A DNA stretch of 19,703 nucleotides from an uncultured Chthonomonadaceae bacterium (GCA_946479035.1 CAMLDW010000043.1:1-19703), one strand, 5' to 3'. Counted from the first letter of the stretch, positions 6,823-15,100 are shown. Notes: generated from the sequence alone by a model not told the origin. Translations and numbers: made by a program.

Positions 6823-7920
6823 TCAGAGCGGACGTCCTGAACCGCCCGCCTCTGGCGCGAACTCGAGGACCTGCACCTTCGCGCGCTCGGCGATCCGGTG
6901 CGCGAGGCGCACGGCCCCGGGGTGTTCAGTGGCGTAGTGGCCGCACGCGGCCATTGCTATGCCGGACTCGCTCGCTTCGACCATCAAGTGGTGGGGCGCC
7001 TCTCCCGTGACAAACGCGTCCGCGCCGTCCGCTTTCGCGTTCTGCCACTCGTCCGCCGCCGCTCCGCCGCACACCGCCACGGTCTGGACTCGCTTGTCTT
7101 GCGGGCCGCACAGCAGGGTCCGCGTCGAGAGGCGCTCGTCGAGCATATTCCGGAAGCCGTCCAGCGTAAGCGCGCTGGAAAGCGATCCGATCCGTCCGAT
7201 TCTTTGGCCGCCGCTCGGCTTGAGCGCGTAAACGTCGTACGCCGGCTCCTCGTAAGGGTGCGCGGCAACGAGCGCGGCCACTACGGCAGCGACCCGCTCG
7301 GCAGGGCAGGCCATCTCGATGCGCGACTCTTCCACTTTCTCCACGCCGCCGACGGAACCGACCTTAGGGTGCGCGCCATCGAGCGCGCGAAAGCTTCCAA
7401 CTCCGGTGGCAGCGAAAGAGCAACGCTCGTAAAGCCCGATCACTCCCGCGCCCGCCGCTGCCATTGCGTCCACCACGGCGTCCTCTGAGCCACGGGGCAC
7501 TGTCACGGCGATCTTCGTCGTCTCCTTGTCGCTCGCGGACCCGAACGCGCGCACGTCTCGCAGTCCGATCAGCTCGGCGAGCACGTCGTTGATCCCGCCG
7601 GGCGCGCAGTCCCAGTTCGTGTGCGCAGCTGCAAAGGCGATGCCGCCTTCGATCATCTCGCGCAGGATGGAGGCGCGGTAGCCGTCGTAGTTCAAGTTCG
7701 GTAGCGGATCCCAGATCACCGGGTGGTGGCAGACGAGCATCTGCGCGTTCTGTGCCAGCGCGAACCGCACTGCGGCGAGCGAAGGATCGAGGGAGAACAC
7801 GACCGTTGTGACCGCGGCGCCTGGGTCGCCCACCTGGAGACCGATCCGGTCGAAGGAGTAGGCGAAGCGCGAGGGCGCGACGGCTTCGATCGCATCGAGC
7901 ACGCCACGTACGGTCGCCAT
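6823..7920 (-). CDS. Nif3-like dinuclear metal center protein
   Basis: A 365-residue protein of the Nif3/DUF34 family in its long form. Metal-binding motifs are VCHHPVIWDPL (His65, His66), AAHTNWDCAPGG (His100, Asp104), GEAPHH (306-311) and CGHYATEHPG (His328, Glu332). Residues about 180-235 form the inserted CutA-like domain with VAAHPYEEPAYDVY, typical of YqfO-type proteins. The family forms hexameric rings and is proposed to act on GTP cyclohydrolase-type or damaged metabolites, but the reaction is not settled. No Shine-Dalgarno is seen. TAACCT lies 6 nt before the ATG, suggesting a leaderless transcript. Confidence 0.9.
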   Translation of the reverse strand: MATVRGVLDAIEAVAPSRFAYSFDRIGLQVGDPGAAVTTVVFSLDPSLAAVRFALAQNAQMLVCHHPVIWDPLPNLNYDGYRASILREMIEGGIAFAAAHTNWDCAPGGINDVLAELIGLRDVRAFGSASDKETTKIAVTVPRGSEDAVVDAMAAAGAGVIGLYERCSFAATGVGSFRALDGAHPKVGSVGGVEKVEESRIEMACPAERVAAVVAALVAAHPYEEPAYDVYALKPSGGQRIGRIGSLSSALTLDGFRNMLDERLSTRTLLCGPQDKRVQTVAVCGGAAADEWQNAKADGADAFVTGEAPHHLMVEASESGIAMAACGHYATEHPGAVRLAHRIAERAKVQVLEFAPEAGGSGRPL

Positions 7921-7926
7921 CGTGCG

Positions 7927-7932
7927 AGGTTA
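7927..7932 (-). promoter_or_regulatory. -10-like TAACCT box before nif3-type gene
   Basis: TAACCT is separated from the ATG by exactly 6 nt. It lies downstream of the hairpin that ends the preceding small gene, so it could give the Nif3 gene its own start. No clear -35. Confidence 0.4.
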
Positions 7933-7950
7933 CCGCGCCGCTTAAAGGCC

Positions 7951-7974
7951 CGAGGCGGGCCCTAGCCCGCCTCG
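7951..7974 (-). terminator. Hairpin with the small gene's stop codon in its loop
   Basis: A perfect 10-bp stem (cgaggcgggc/gcccgcctcg) with a 4-nt loop. On the leftward strand the TAG stop of the 68-residue gene (7962-7964) forms most of the loop, and a short CTTTAA stretch follows. It is probably an intrinsic terminator or 3'-end stabiliser for that gene. Confidence 0.6.
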
Positions 7975-8168
7975 CTCAGCTCACTCACATCTGGCTCGCT
8001 ATGATTGCTATGATTCGACCGGTCTTGCCGGCAAAAATCCGCCAGTTTACGTATCGCTTGTTCCGAGACCGCGTCCAACGCCTCTTCGCTCATCACACAG
8101 AGCGACAACAGCGCGAGCGCTTCCTCTTCAGTGAGCTGCAGCCTGTCGGACGTGTGTCCTTCCTGCAT
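7962..8168 (-). CDS. Small acidic helical protein, 68 residues
   Basis: No family is recognised. The ATG at 8166-8168 has an excellent Shine-Dalgarno (AAGGAG, 5 nt spacing), and the reading frame ends inside a strong terminator-like hairpin; together these mark a real gene. The protein has a polar start, then an amphipathic helical core with LTEEEALALLSLCVMS and EEALDAVSEQAIRKLADFCR, then a Ser/His/Asn-rich tail ending SELSEAG. It has no signal peptide or membrane segment. Two cysteines (in LSLCVMS and DFCRQ) could bind metal or form a disulfide, but nothing proves it. It is divergent from the DUF1385 gene across 117 nt and lies 41 nt upstream of Nif3, from which the hairpin separates it. Confidence 0.75.
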   Translation of the reverse strand: MQEGHTSDRLQLTEEEALALLSLCVMSEEALDAVSEQAIRKLADFCRQDRSNHSNHSEPDVSELSEAG

Positions 8169-8250
8169 TTCAGCTCCTTGTCCAACTCCTTGGACGCTAA
8201 AGGCAAGGATACCAAACGCAGCCCCCCAAATGCCAAGGGGCCAAGAAGCC

Positions 8251-8278
8251 GGGACGCGAAAAGTCCCAAAGGTACACT
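8251..8278 (+). promoter_or_regulatory. Putative promoter of the DUF1385 gene
   Basis: GGGACG (8251-8256, partial -35) and TACACT (8273-8278) are 16 nt apart. The TACACT box ends 7 nt before the ATG at 8286, where no Shine-Dalgarno is seen, so a leaderless message is likely. Confidence 0.4.
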
Positions 8279-8285
8279 CCCAAAA

Positions 8286-9434
8286 ATGCCGGACGAGAAG
8301 AAGTCCTACGGCGGTATGGCCGTGGTCGAAGGGGTGATGATGCGCTCGCCCAAGTACTGGTCCGTCGCGTGCCGGGCGCCCAACGGCAGGATCGTCGTCC
8401 GCACGGAGCCGATCGAGAAGACATGGATCGGGCGGCAAAAGTGGCTCCTCAAGCCGTTCCTTCGCGGCACCTTCGCGCTGCTCGACACCATGGCGCTCGG
8501 CATGCGCGCGATGGCGATCGCCGGCGACGTGCAGATGAAGAACGAGTATCAGCCGCCCGAGGGCGAGGCCGTCCACCCGGAGAGGCGCTTCGAAAGGCCG
8601 CCGAGCCGCATGCAGGTCGCGTATGAGAAGAACCAGCCGTTCTGGGACAAGCTGATCCTGAGCGCTACCATCGTCTTCTCGCTCGTCGTCGGATTCCTCA
8701 TCTTCAACGTCCTGCCCAACTTCGCGGGGCAGTACTTCGCCGCGTTCGGGCGTTCGCTCGGGTTCGAGCCTAAAGGGAACGAGCACGGGATGTTCACGAG
8801 CGTTCTGGTCGAGTCGATCAAGCTCGTGCTGTTCATTGGATACGTCGCCGCGATCCGCCGCTACCCGGCGATCTACGAGGTGTTCCGCTACCACGGCGCC
8901 GAGCACCAGGCGATCAACGCGATGGAGGCGGGCGAGGACCTGACCGCCGAGAACTGCCTGCGCCAGACGCGGCTCCACCCGCGCTGCGGCACTAACTTCG
9001 CGATCATCGTGTTCGTAATCAGCTTCCTGCTGTTTCCGTTCGTGCCGCGCGACCTTATCGTCTCCGCGAACGCGCCGAGCTGGCAGATCGCGCTCACGCG
9101 CCTGCCGATCGAGCTTGCGTTGTTGCCGATCGTCGCTGGGGCCAGCTACGAGATCATCCGCCTGGCAGGGAAGTCCAAGAACAAGGCGTGGGTGAACATC
9201 GCGCTCTGGCCGGGCCTCAAGACGCAGCTCATCACGACTGCAGAGCCGGACCAAAGGCACGCCGAGGTCGCGATCTCAGCGCTCGAGGCGGCAGTCCTGG
9301 CTGAAGAGAAGGGGGAACTGACGGTCTGTGACGACTACGTGCCCGTCAGCCTAAGAAGAGGCGAGGAACCACGCGCTCCAGATCACCACGTAGACCGCGG
9401 CGCTCAGCACGCAGACCTTGCGAACGAAAGTTAG
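8286..9434 (+). CDS. DUF1385 integral membrane protein
   Basis: A 382-residue protein. The DUF1385 signature GGMAVVEGVMMRSP is at 9-22, YHGAEHQAINAME at 202-214 and HPRCGTNF at 231-238. Membrane segments are at about 124-141, 173-190, 239-254 and 272-292. The family is widespread and sometimes described as metal-dependent, but has no settled enzymatic role. ATG 8286 is chosen because the signature begins just after it; the open frame upstream is the divergent promoter region. The C-terminus runs about 60 residues beyond the last membrane segment, and its last 28 residues (from 9351) lie antisense to the DUF5658 gene. A +1 shift there would give a TAA at about 9351-9353, so the tail may be a recent extension or the result of an indel. 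Confidence 0.85.
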   Translation: MPDEKKSYGGMAVVEGVMMRSPKYWSVACRAPNGRIVVRTEPIEKTWIGRQKWLLKPFLRGTFALLDTMALGMRAMAIAGDVQMKNEYQPPEGEAVHPERRFERPPSRMQVAYEKNQPFWDKLILSATIVFSLVVGFLIFNVLPNFAGQYFAAFGRSLGFEPKGNEHGMFTSVLVESIKLVLFIGYVAAIRRYPAIYEVFRYHGAEHQAINAMEAGEDLTAENCLRQTRLHPRCGTNFAIIVFVISFLLFPFVPRDLIVSANAPSWQIALTRLPIELALLPIVAGASYEIIRLAGKSKNKAWVNIALWPGLKTQLITTAEPDQRHAEVAISALEAAVLAEEKGELTVCDDYVPVSLRRGEEPRAPDHHVDRGAQHADLANES

Positions 9435-9683
9435 ATTCTGCTTCGCGTACCACGCCAGCACCCACCAAGCGCCGACGAGCGTCACAGCCTTGACGATGGC
9501 GAAGAGCCACTCGCTCCGCTCGATGAGCGGGCGCATCAGGGGATTGAGCTCCACGACCACGCCGCGCGAGTGAAGAAGCGCCGTCATGAAAAGGTCGAAG
9601 AACCCGATCGAGAGCAACAGCATCAGCGCACGGGTGGGGAACACCGTCTGTCGCACGTGGGCTGCGCTGAACTCTAGTTTCAT
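9351..9683 (-). CDS. DUF5658 family small membrane protein
   Basis: A 110-residue protein with three or four membrane segments (about 18-37, 60-78 and 88-107). GFFDLFMTALLH followed by VELNPLMRPLI and a lysine in AIVKAV matches the DUF5658 pattern. Function is unknown. It is the last gene of the leftward operon: its ATG overlaps the region of the PBP4 stop (TGA-T-ATG, 1 nt gap), with GAGG 6 nt upstream, so translation is probably coupled. Its 3' end overlaps the convergent DUF1385 gene by 84 nt. Confidence 0.8.
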   Translation of the reverse strand: MKLEFSAAHVRQTVFPTRALMLLLSIGFFDLFMTALLHSRGVVVELNPLMRPLIERSEWLFAIVKAVTLVGAWWVLAWYAKQNLTFVRKVCVLSAAVYVVIWSAWFLASS

Positions 9684-9684
9684 A

Positions 9685-10932
9685 TCAACCTCTTTCGAGG
9701 ATATCGATCACCCGATCCTGGATCGCTCTCACCTGGCTCGGCGTCGCTAGCGTGTTGTTGAACAGCATGCTCACGACGAGCGTCTTTCCCGTACCGGACC
9801 TTACGTAACCTGTCAGGCATGATACTGCACTTAGCGTGCCAGTCTTGCCGACAAAGGTACTTGAACCGAGCCTGGATTCCAGCGTCCCCTCCCCCCCTGC
9901 CGCCAGGCACGCCAGGAACCCGTCCTTCCACGGCCTCTGGTACGCCCAGGCCAGTAGTTTGCACAGGGCGGACGGGGTCACGAGGTCGTGGCGGCTCATC
10001 CCGCTGCCGTCGATCGGCGCGACGCTCCCGGTCTCGAGCCCGGCCTTGGCGACCAGGAACCCTGTGAGCCGCGCTGCCGCGTCCTCGTACTGCTTCTCGC
10101 CCAGCGGCTTCTCCTTCGACGCCGACATCAGCAGAAAGTGCTCGGCGTAGCTGTTGTCGCTTCTTTCCAGGCAAAACTTCATCGCCTCGGCGAGCGGCTG
10201 CCCCTCGATCACGTAGTCCGGCTTCCGCTTGGGCGCCGGCGCGCTCGTGACAAAGAGCGGCCCCCCCAGCGTGCGCGCCGCCGTCACGTCGGGATCGGGC
10301 AGAGCGAACGCCTCGACCAGCTGCTCGCCCTTCGGCAGCGTCCCGGTCACCACGGCAGTGCGCGTCTGCTGGTTGAACTTCGTGTGCGGGCTGCCCGGTG
10401 CTGCCACGTGGCGCAGCGTGATGCGGTACGCCGGGTCGAGCGGCTTCAACCGCCCGTTCTTCGACCAGATCTCAAAGCCGCCGCGGTCGAAGCTGAACGC
10501 GGTCACGCGCGACGCGTACCGGTTCGGCAGGTCGTCGTATTCCCAAGAGGGCGGCACGTCCGGCCGGAACGCCTGCCGCACGCGGATCGCGGTCCCTGCC
10601 TTGATCTTCAGCGCGGCCTTTGCCTTCAAGAGCTGCTCGCGCGTGACCGTCGGGTCGCCGACCGCGTCCACAAAGACCCACTTCTTCTCCTTCCAAAACC
10701 TTGTCTTCGGCCGGAACTCCATCCCGAGCGTCTCGATCGCGAAGACCGCGGTCAGGAGCTTCTGGTTGCTCGCCGGCACCAGCCGCACGTCAGCGTACTT
10801 CGAGTACTCGACGTTGCCATCAAGGTCCATCACGCACACGCCCGTCAGTGAGCCGGCGAGCGCTGGGTCGTTCAGGGCGTCGTCCAGCGCGGACTGGTAG
10901 GAGCACGCCAGCGCAAGAAGTCCGAGCACCAT
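9685..10932 (-). CDS. dacB: D-Ala-D-Ala carboxypeptidase/endopeptidase, PBP4 type
   Basis: A 415-residue peptidase of family S13, which trims pentapeptides and cleaves cross-links in peptidoglycan. All three active-site motifs are intact: SNQK (Ser55, Lys58), SDN (258-260) and KTG (363-365), plus IDGSGMSR (307-314). The N-terminus MVLGLLALACS is short, hydrophobic and lacks a basic residue. The cysteine at 10 after LALA makes a lipoprotein possible, though the lipobox is imperfect. The ATG lies 1 nt after the TAG of the upstream helical-repeat gene, with GAGG inside that gene's end, and its own stop is 1 nt before DUF5658. It thus belongs to a tight envelope operon. Confidence 0.9.
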   Translation of the reverse strand: MVLGLLALACSYQSALDDALNDPALAGSLTGVCVMDLDGNVEYSKYADVRLVPASNQKLLTAVFAIETLGMEFRPKTRFWKEKKWVFVDAVGDPTVTREQLLKAKAALKIKAGTAIRVRQAFRPDVPPSWEYDDLPNRYASRVTAFSFDRGGFEIWSKNGRLKPLDPAYRITLRHVAAPGSPHTKFNQQTRTAVVTGTLPKGEQLVEAFALPDPDVTAARTLGGPLFVTSAPAPKRKPDYVIEGQPLAEAMKFCLERSDNSYAEHFLLMSASKEKPLGEKQYEDAAARLTGFLVAKAGLETGSVAPIDGSGMSRHDLVTPSALCKLLAWAYQRPWKDGFLACLAAGGEGTLESRLGSSTFVGKTGTLSAVSCLTGYVRSGTGKTLVVSMLFNNTLATPSQVRAIQDRVIDILERG

Positions 10933-10933
10933 G

Positions 10934-11926
10934 CTAGGCCTCGTCGGGGAAGAGCGGCTCGGTCACGTGCTCGCTCGCTCCGCTTTCGATGTCGCGGCAC
11001 ATGCACGAGGCGAACTCGCGCAGCAACGGTTCGGGGTCGGTCACCGCCGCGTTGCGGAGCTTCGTCAGGATCTGCCCCCTTCGCGGGGGCATCCATTCGT
11101 TCAAGTGGAACACCGCGTGGATCGCCGACCGCCGACCGGCCTTGCTCGGGGCGGAGACGCACTCGACAAGAGCGTCCGCGGCGGGGCCCGTGCACACGTG
11201 CCCGCCCAGCACCACTCCCGCCTTGTAGATCGTGCGCGCGTAGTCGTCCTCCGCGTCCCACATCAGCCCCTTGATCGCGTCGACCGCCCTGTTCTGCCCG
11301 CTCGTGTCGCGGAAGAACGCGGGCAGGTCCTCGAACATGTCCAGCACGCACCACTGCGCGATCCGCCTTGCCGGATGGCTCTTGTCGCGCAGGATCTCGA
11401 CCAGGGCGTCCGAGCAAAGGCCGCTGCTGGCGCGGGTCTCGATAATCGTGTGCGCCTCGTGCGCCACGTCGCGGTCCGTGCAATAGAGCAGCCTGAGCAG
11501 CTCGATCGGCCCGAGGTCTTGCAGAAGCCCGTCGTACCGGCCGCTGCGCCCGATCGTCTCGCCGATGAGGAACTGCCGCCGGAAGTAGGGCTCGCACTCG
11601 CTGAGCAGGTTCTCGAGCATCTCTTCCAGCGTGTCGCCTCGCGCCTCGTTCCACAGCCGCTCGCAGCGGCCAAAGACGCCGAGCGAGGTCTTTGCCACCT
11701 GCACGTCGAAAGTCTCGCCGTGCGCCTCGAGCTGCGCGCGCGAGGTCCAGTCGCTCGGCAGGACGTGGTAGTCGGCACTCACCGGGTGCGGCGGCCAGTG
11801 GAACGGCACGCGGTGGCTCGGCTTTTGCGGAGTCGCGTCTCCGCCCGCGGCCGCCAAACCGTCGCTTATGAACTTCTTCAGTTCATCTACGATCGCGACC
11901 GACGTTTGCGGAGGCATCTCGCCCAT
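10934..11926 (-). CDS. Helical-repeat protein of unknown function
   Basis: A 330-residue cytosolic-type protein without signal peptide or membrane segment. I recognise no named family. The first 100 residues are mixed, with PFHWPPHPVSADYHVLP and TFDVQVAKTSLGVFG. From about 100 on, it is built of paired helices that resemble HEAT repeats: TLEEMLENLLSE, GPIELLRLLYC, SDALVEILRDK, ARRIAQWCVLDMF, AADALVECVSA and GRRSAIHAVFHL. It may be a scaffold or adaptor. Its ATG directly follows the TAG of the metalloprotease gene (zero gap), and dacB follows after 1 nt, so it is made with secreted envelope enzymes although itself apparently cytosolic. Confidence 0.75.
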   Translation of the reverse strand: MGEMPPQTSVAIVDELKKFISDGLAAAGGDATPQKPSHRVPFHWPPHPVSADYHVLPSDWTSRAQLEAHGETFDVQVAKTSLGVFGRCERLWNEARGDTLEEMLENLLSECEPYFRRQFLIGETIGRSGRYDGLLQDLGPIELLRLLYCTDRDVAHEAHTIIETRASSGLCSDALVEILRDKSHPARRIAQWCVLDMFEDLPAFFRDTSGQNRAVDAIKGLMWDAEDDYARTIYKAGVVLGGHVCTGPAADALVECVSAPSKAGRRSAIHAVFHLNEWMPPRRGQILTKLRNAAVTDPEPLLREFASCMCRDIESGASEHVTEPLFPDEA

Positions 11927-14662
11927 CTAGCGGTCGCTGACCACCAGCCGCTTCTGGTACCGGCCGATCCGGTCCGAAATGTCCTTCAGGTGCAGCACCG
12001 TCAGTTCGTCCAGCTTCTTTGCGTTCGCGATCTGCTTGTCGAACCGCAGCTTGAGCCTGTTGAGCCCTTGCGAGGCGATGACTCGCACGTCGTCGCTGAT
12101 CATCCCTCCTGGCGCTTGCGCCTGCATGATCAGTCCCTCGATCATGTACTGCTGCAGGTCGCGCCGCATCGCCGAGACGTTCTGGTTCGCGCCGACCTCC
12201 TTGAAGACCGCCGCGAAGAGCCAGTTGTAATGCTCCGCGATCGTATAGCGGTCCTTCTGGCCCGCCATCTTAAAGTCGTTCTCGATGATGTCGTCTGCCT
12301 TCGAGGCGCTCATCAGCACCGAGAGCACGGCCATCTGGGTCCCGCCGATCATCGCGCGCAGCGGCGCGTTCCAGTCGCCGCCCATGGGGCTGTTCGGGTC
12401 CATGCTCAGCCCGTTCAGTACGCTCGCAGGCAGTCCGACTCCGTCCAACTTCAGAACTTTGTCGATGACCATCATCATCGCCTGGCGCTGAGACTTCGGG
12501 CTCGCCGGCTGCAAGGTCGGCCTCTCGTTGACGTCGCCCTTGAACATCCGTCGCATCTCCACGCCGCCCACGAACCGGGTCGCCATCATGGCAGACGCCG
12601 CGTCTCGCAGGTAGCTGGTCAAGATGAGCTTGTTCCTCACCGCGTACCCTTCGCCGTTCTTCGTGAGCTGGTTGATCGCGTAGCTACGGACCGAGCCGTG
12701 CCCCTGCATCTCCGTCTTGATCCAATCGACCGTGTCCGATCCGAGGTCGAACCGCACGCCGATCGGGTTGATGCCGTCGGCGTCTTCGTCGGTCAGGAAC
12801 GTGTGCCCGGGCTCGCCGGTGCGCCGAGCGATCGCGTCGAGCTGCACCTTATCGTCGCCGGGCGCCTTCGCCCCGGTCGGCGTGTAGCCGTACTGGATCG
12901 CCCACATGTCGTAGGGGCCGACCGTGTCGTTGAAGAAGACGCCGTCTCCTCGCAGCACGGCGGGGGTGTTGAGCGGCGTGTAGTCCATCACGCTGGCCGA
13001 GAGCCCGAGCTGGCGCACCTTCGCGTCGTTGAGCAGGTCTGCGACCGAAAGCTGCGTCGAGCCGGCGAAGTTGTGCCGAAGCCCCAGGCAGTGGCCGATC
13101 TCGTGCATCACGAGGTCCTCCAGGAAGTAGTACATGAAGTCGTCTTCGCTGATCTTCGCGCCGTTCGCCTTCAGCATCGTCCAACCCATCACTGCGTTCT
13201 CAGCCAGCTCCTCGCCGTATTCGCACCGCCCCCGGTTCCAGCCGTTCCGCTGCATCGCGTCCAGCACGGCCTGTTGCGAGGGCGTCCGGCCGCTGACCAG
13301 CAGACGGCTATAGTCCGGCTCTCCCTTGGCCCGCCGCAGCAGCGCCTTGCGGCTCATCTCGCCCGTTTCAACGGCCGATCCCTGCTGGATCTGGAAGTTG
13401 TAGTCGCGCAGCATGTACGTCGGGTAGTTCGCGTCGACTGAGACCGCCGCGTTCAGCACCTGCCCCGTCATCGGGTCCATGCGCGACCACGCGACGGCGT
13501 ACGCGGAGCTCTCGCTCATGTTCCACCGCACGAGGTTGTGCCGGCCGTCGGCATGGTCCCACGCCGGGTCGTTCTCGGGCGCGTCCTTGACCACGATCGC
13601 GTCCTTGAAACCGACCGCCTCGAACGCCTTGTTCCAAGCAAGGATCCCGGCGCGCACGCCCGGACGGAACTTCTTCGGGACGCTCGGGTCGATGTACCAG
13701 ACGATCGGCTCTACCGGCTCGGAGACGGCCTCGAACGGGTTTTTCTTGCGAAGGTCGAAGCGCGTGATATACCGCTCCGTCCTGTCGGTCTGGTCGAAGC
13801 GCGAGACGCTGAAGAAGTCCTGTGTGAAGTATCCGATGCGCGGGTCGGCAACGCGTGGCACGTAGTCCGAGTCCTTGCGGTACCAAAGGCTGTAAGTCAC
13901 TTTGAAACGGATGCTCTTGTCGTTTTCCAAGTGGCTCGGAGCCCCGATCCCCAGCACCGACCTCATGTCCGCGAACCCTCCGTCGCCGTGCGAGCGGTAG
14001 TGCATGTTCATGCGCACCGAAGTCTCGTCAGCGTCGCTGTTCACGTTGTCGACGTCTGTCAGCTCTTCGTCGAGGTTCGCCGATCCACCGGCCGAGCCAG
14101 ACGATACGACCTCGTCAAGCCCGAACACGGAGCCGTGGAAGAACTCTGAGACGTTTACGAGGAGCAGCTTCTTGTCGGGGTTCTTCTGCTCGATGGCGTA
14201 GCTCGCCAGCACGGCGTCAGGGAACGTTCGCTCGCTCGCCAGAGCCAGCGGGTCGTTCGCGTCCCACCTAAACTTGGTGCGAGGGTGCACGAGCATGATC
14301 TTGTCGTCCTTGCGCTGCCAGGTGAAGATCTCGAGCGGCCCTTCGGAGAGCGGCTCGCCCGCCTGCCCTCCCATCGGTGCAAAGCCGCTGTAAAGCGTCG
14401 CCTCGACCAGGAACGGCCGGTCTAGGCGGTCTTCGGGGAGCTCCAGCAGGACCTCGTTCTTGCGCAGGTAGATCGTGAAGGCGCCGTCGTACTTCTTGAG
14501 GTCTTTGACCGCCTTGTCGTACTTTTGGGCGTCGGTGTCCTCTTTCGGCTCCTCTTTCTGCTCTTCCTTCTGCAGCTCCTTTTGCTGCTCTTGGGCGAGC
14601 ACCGGCACCGCCAGGATCGAAAGGGCCAGGATGAATGCGAACGGTTTGGCGAGTCTCAGCAT
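11927..14662 (-). CDS. Secreted zinc metalloprotease, DUF5117/DUF4953 type
   Basis: A 911-residue protein. Residues 1-23 are a signal peptide with cleavage likely after VLA, followed by a Glu/Lys/Gln-rich linker (about 24-45). The N-terminal half matches DUF5117, and the middle holds the zinc site HEIGHCLGLRH at 520-530 (His520, Glu521, His524, His530), followed by a conserved SVMDYTPLN met-turn-like segment. Membership in the metzincin-like DUF4953 family fits. Substrates are unknown; it acts outside the inner membrane. A TTG at 14677 is in frame, but the ATG at 14662 has a proper spacing to TTGAGG and starts a normal signal peptide, so I use it. It is the first gene of the four-gene operon. 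Confidence 0.9.
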   Translation of the reverse strand: MLRLAKPFAFILALSILAVPVLAQEQQKELQKEEQKEEPKEDTDAQKYDKAVKDLKKYDGAFTIYLRKNEVLLELPEDRLDRPFLVEATLYSGFAPMGGQAGEPLSEGPLEIFTWQRKDDKIMLVHPRTKFRWDANDPLALASERTFPDAVLASYAIEQKNPDKKLLLVNVSEFFHGSVFGLDEVVSSGSAGGSANLDEELTDVDNVNSDADETSVRMNMHYRSHGDGGFADMRSVLGIGAPSHLENDKSIRFKVTYSLWYRKDSDYVPRVADPRIGYFTQDFFSVSRFDQTDRTERYITRFDLRKKNPFEAVSEPVEPIVWYIDPSVPKKFRPGVRAGILAWNKAFEAVGFKDAIVVKDAPENDPAWDHADGRHNLVRWNMSESSAYAVAWSRMDPMTGQVLNAAVSVDANYPTYMLRDYNFQIQQGSAVETGEMSRKALLRRAKGEPDYSRLLVSGRTPSQQAVLDAMQRNGWNRGRCEYGEELAENAVMGWTMLKANGAKISEDDFMYYFLEDLVMHEIGHCLGLRHNFAGSTQLSVADLLNDAKVRQLGLSASVMDYTPLNTPAVLRGDGVFFNDTVGPYDMWAIQYGYTPTGAKAPGDDKVQLDAIARRTGEPGHTFLTDEDADGINPIGVRFDLGSDTVDWIKTEMQGHGSVRSYAINQLTKNGEGYAVRNKLILTSYLRDAASAMMATRFVGGVEMRRMFKGDVNERPTLQPASPKSQRQAMMMVIDKVLKLDGVGLPASVLNGLSMDPNSPMGGDWNAPLRAMIGGTQMAVLSVLMSASKADDIIENDFKMAGQKDRYTIAEHYNWLFAAVFKEVGANQNVSAMRRDLQQYMIEGLIMQAQAPGGMISDDVRVIASQGLNRLKLRFDKQIANAKKLDELTVLHLKDISDRIGRYQKRLVVSDR

Positions 14663-14804
14663 GGTCGTGGGCCTCAAGGTTACAAGTATGACGCCAATCA
14701 GTACGTCTGTAAGTTCCTAACGGTCGCAATCTGGGGGCCGTCGGGAACGCAAAGCGCCCCCCGAGCCATCTGGCCAGGACGGCCATCAAGAACTCAAGCC
14801 GCGC
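14663..14804. other. Leader and gap between tatA and the metalloprotease operon
   Basis: No gene. Two leftward hairpin candidates follow the tatA stop: 14771-14785 (tggcc/ggcca, 5-nt loop) and 14733-14761 (gggggc/gccccc, 17-nt loop). Neither has a T-run. A weak promoter for the operon may be TTACAG and CATACT, 16 nt apart, around 14685-14715 on the leftward strand. Confidence 0.35.
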
Positions 14805-15065
14805 CTACGCCCCTGCGGGCTTTTCAGCGCCCTTGGTCTCGGCCTCTTTCCGGGCAGCCTCTTCCTCTTCCTTGGCGGCCTCTTCCATAGCTTTGGTGAA
14901 GGCGCGCTTGCCCTGCGTCAGCCCGGCCTGGAACTCGCCGACGCCCTTGCCCACGCCCCGCATCAGCTGAGGGATCTTCGCCCCGCCAAAGAGCAGGAGG
15001 ATGACAAGGAAGATGATTATCCATTCGGAGCCCTGCGGGAGCCCCAGCGCGAGTAGTTCAGTCAT
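14805..15065 (-). CDS. tatA: Sec-independent translocase protein TatA/TatE
   Basis: An 86-residue protein with one N-terminal membrane helix (about 13-26), the FGG hinge at 26-28 followed by AKIPQLMRGVGKGVGEFQAG, an amphipathic helix, and an acidic/basic tail rich in Glu, Lys and Ala. This is the classic TatA layout; TatA multimers form the twin-arginine export pore with TatC. No tatC is in view. It has its own promoter with TATAAT at 15101-15106, so it is probably expressed apart from the pilin-like gene upstream. A weak AGGT is 8-11 nt before the start. Confidence 0.9.
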   Translation of the reverse strand: MTELLALGLPQGSEWIIIFLVILLLFGGAKIPQLMRGVGKGVGEFQAGLTQGKRAFTKAMEEAAKEEEEAARKEAETKGAEKPAGA

Positions 15066-15100
15066 GTTCGTCGACCTGTGCCAGGTATGCCTTAAGCAAC

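Noticed and set aside
7962..9260. Leftward 432-codon frame through the DUF1385 gene
   Set aside because: Only its last 68 codons, from the ATG with AAGGAG, look like protein. The rest is shadow of DUF1385.
10931..13441. Rightward 836-codon open frame antisense to the helical-repeat and metalloprotease genes
   Set aside because: Composition is dominated by Arg, His, Val and Asp as in antisense frames, and the opposite strand carries the HEXXH protease and an abutting operon.
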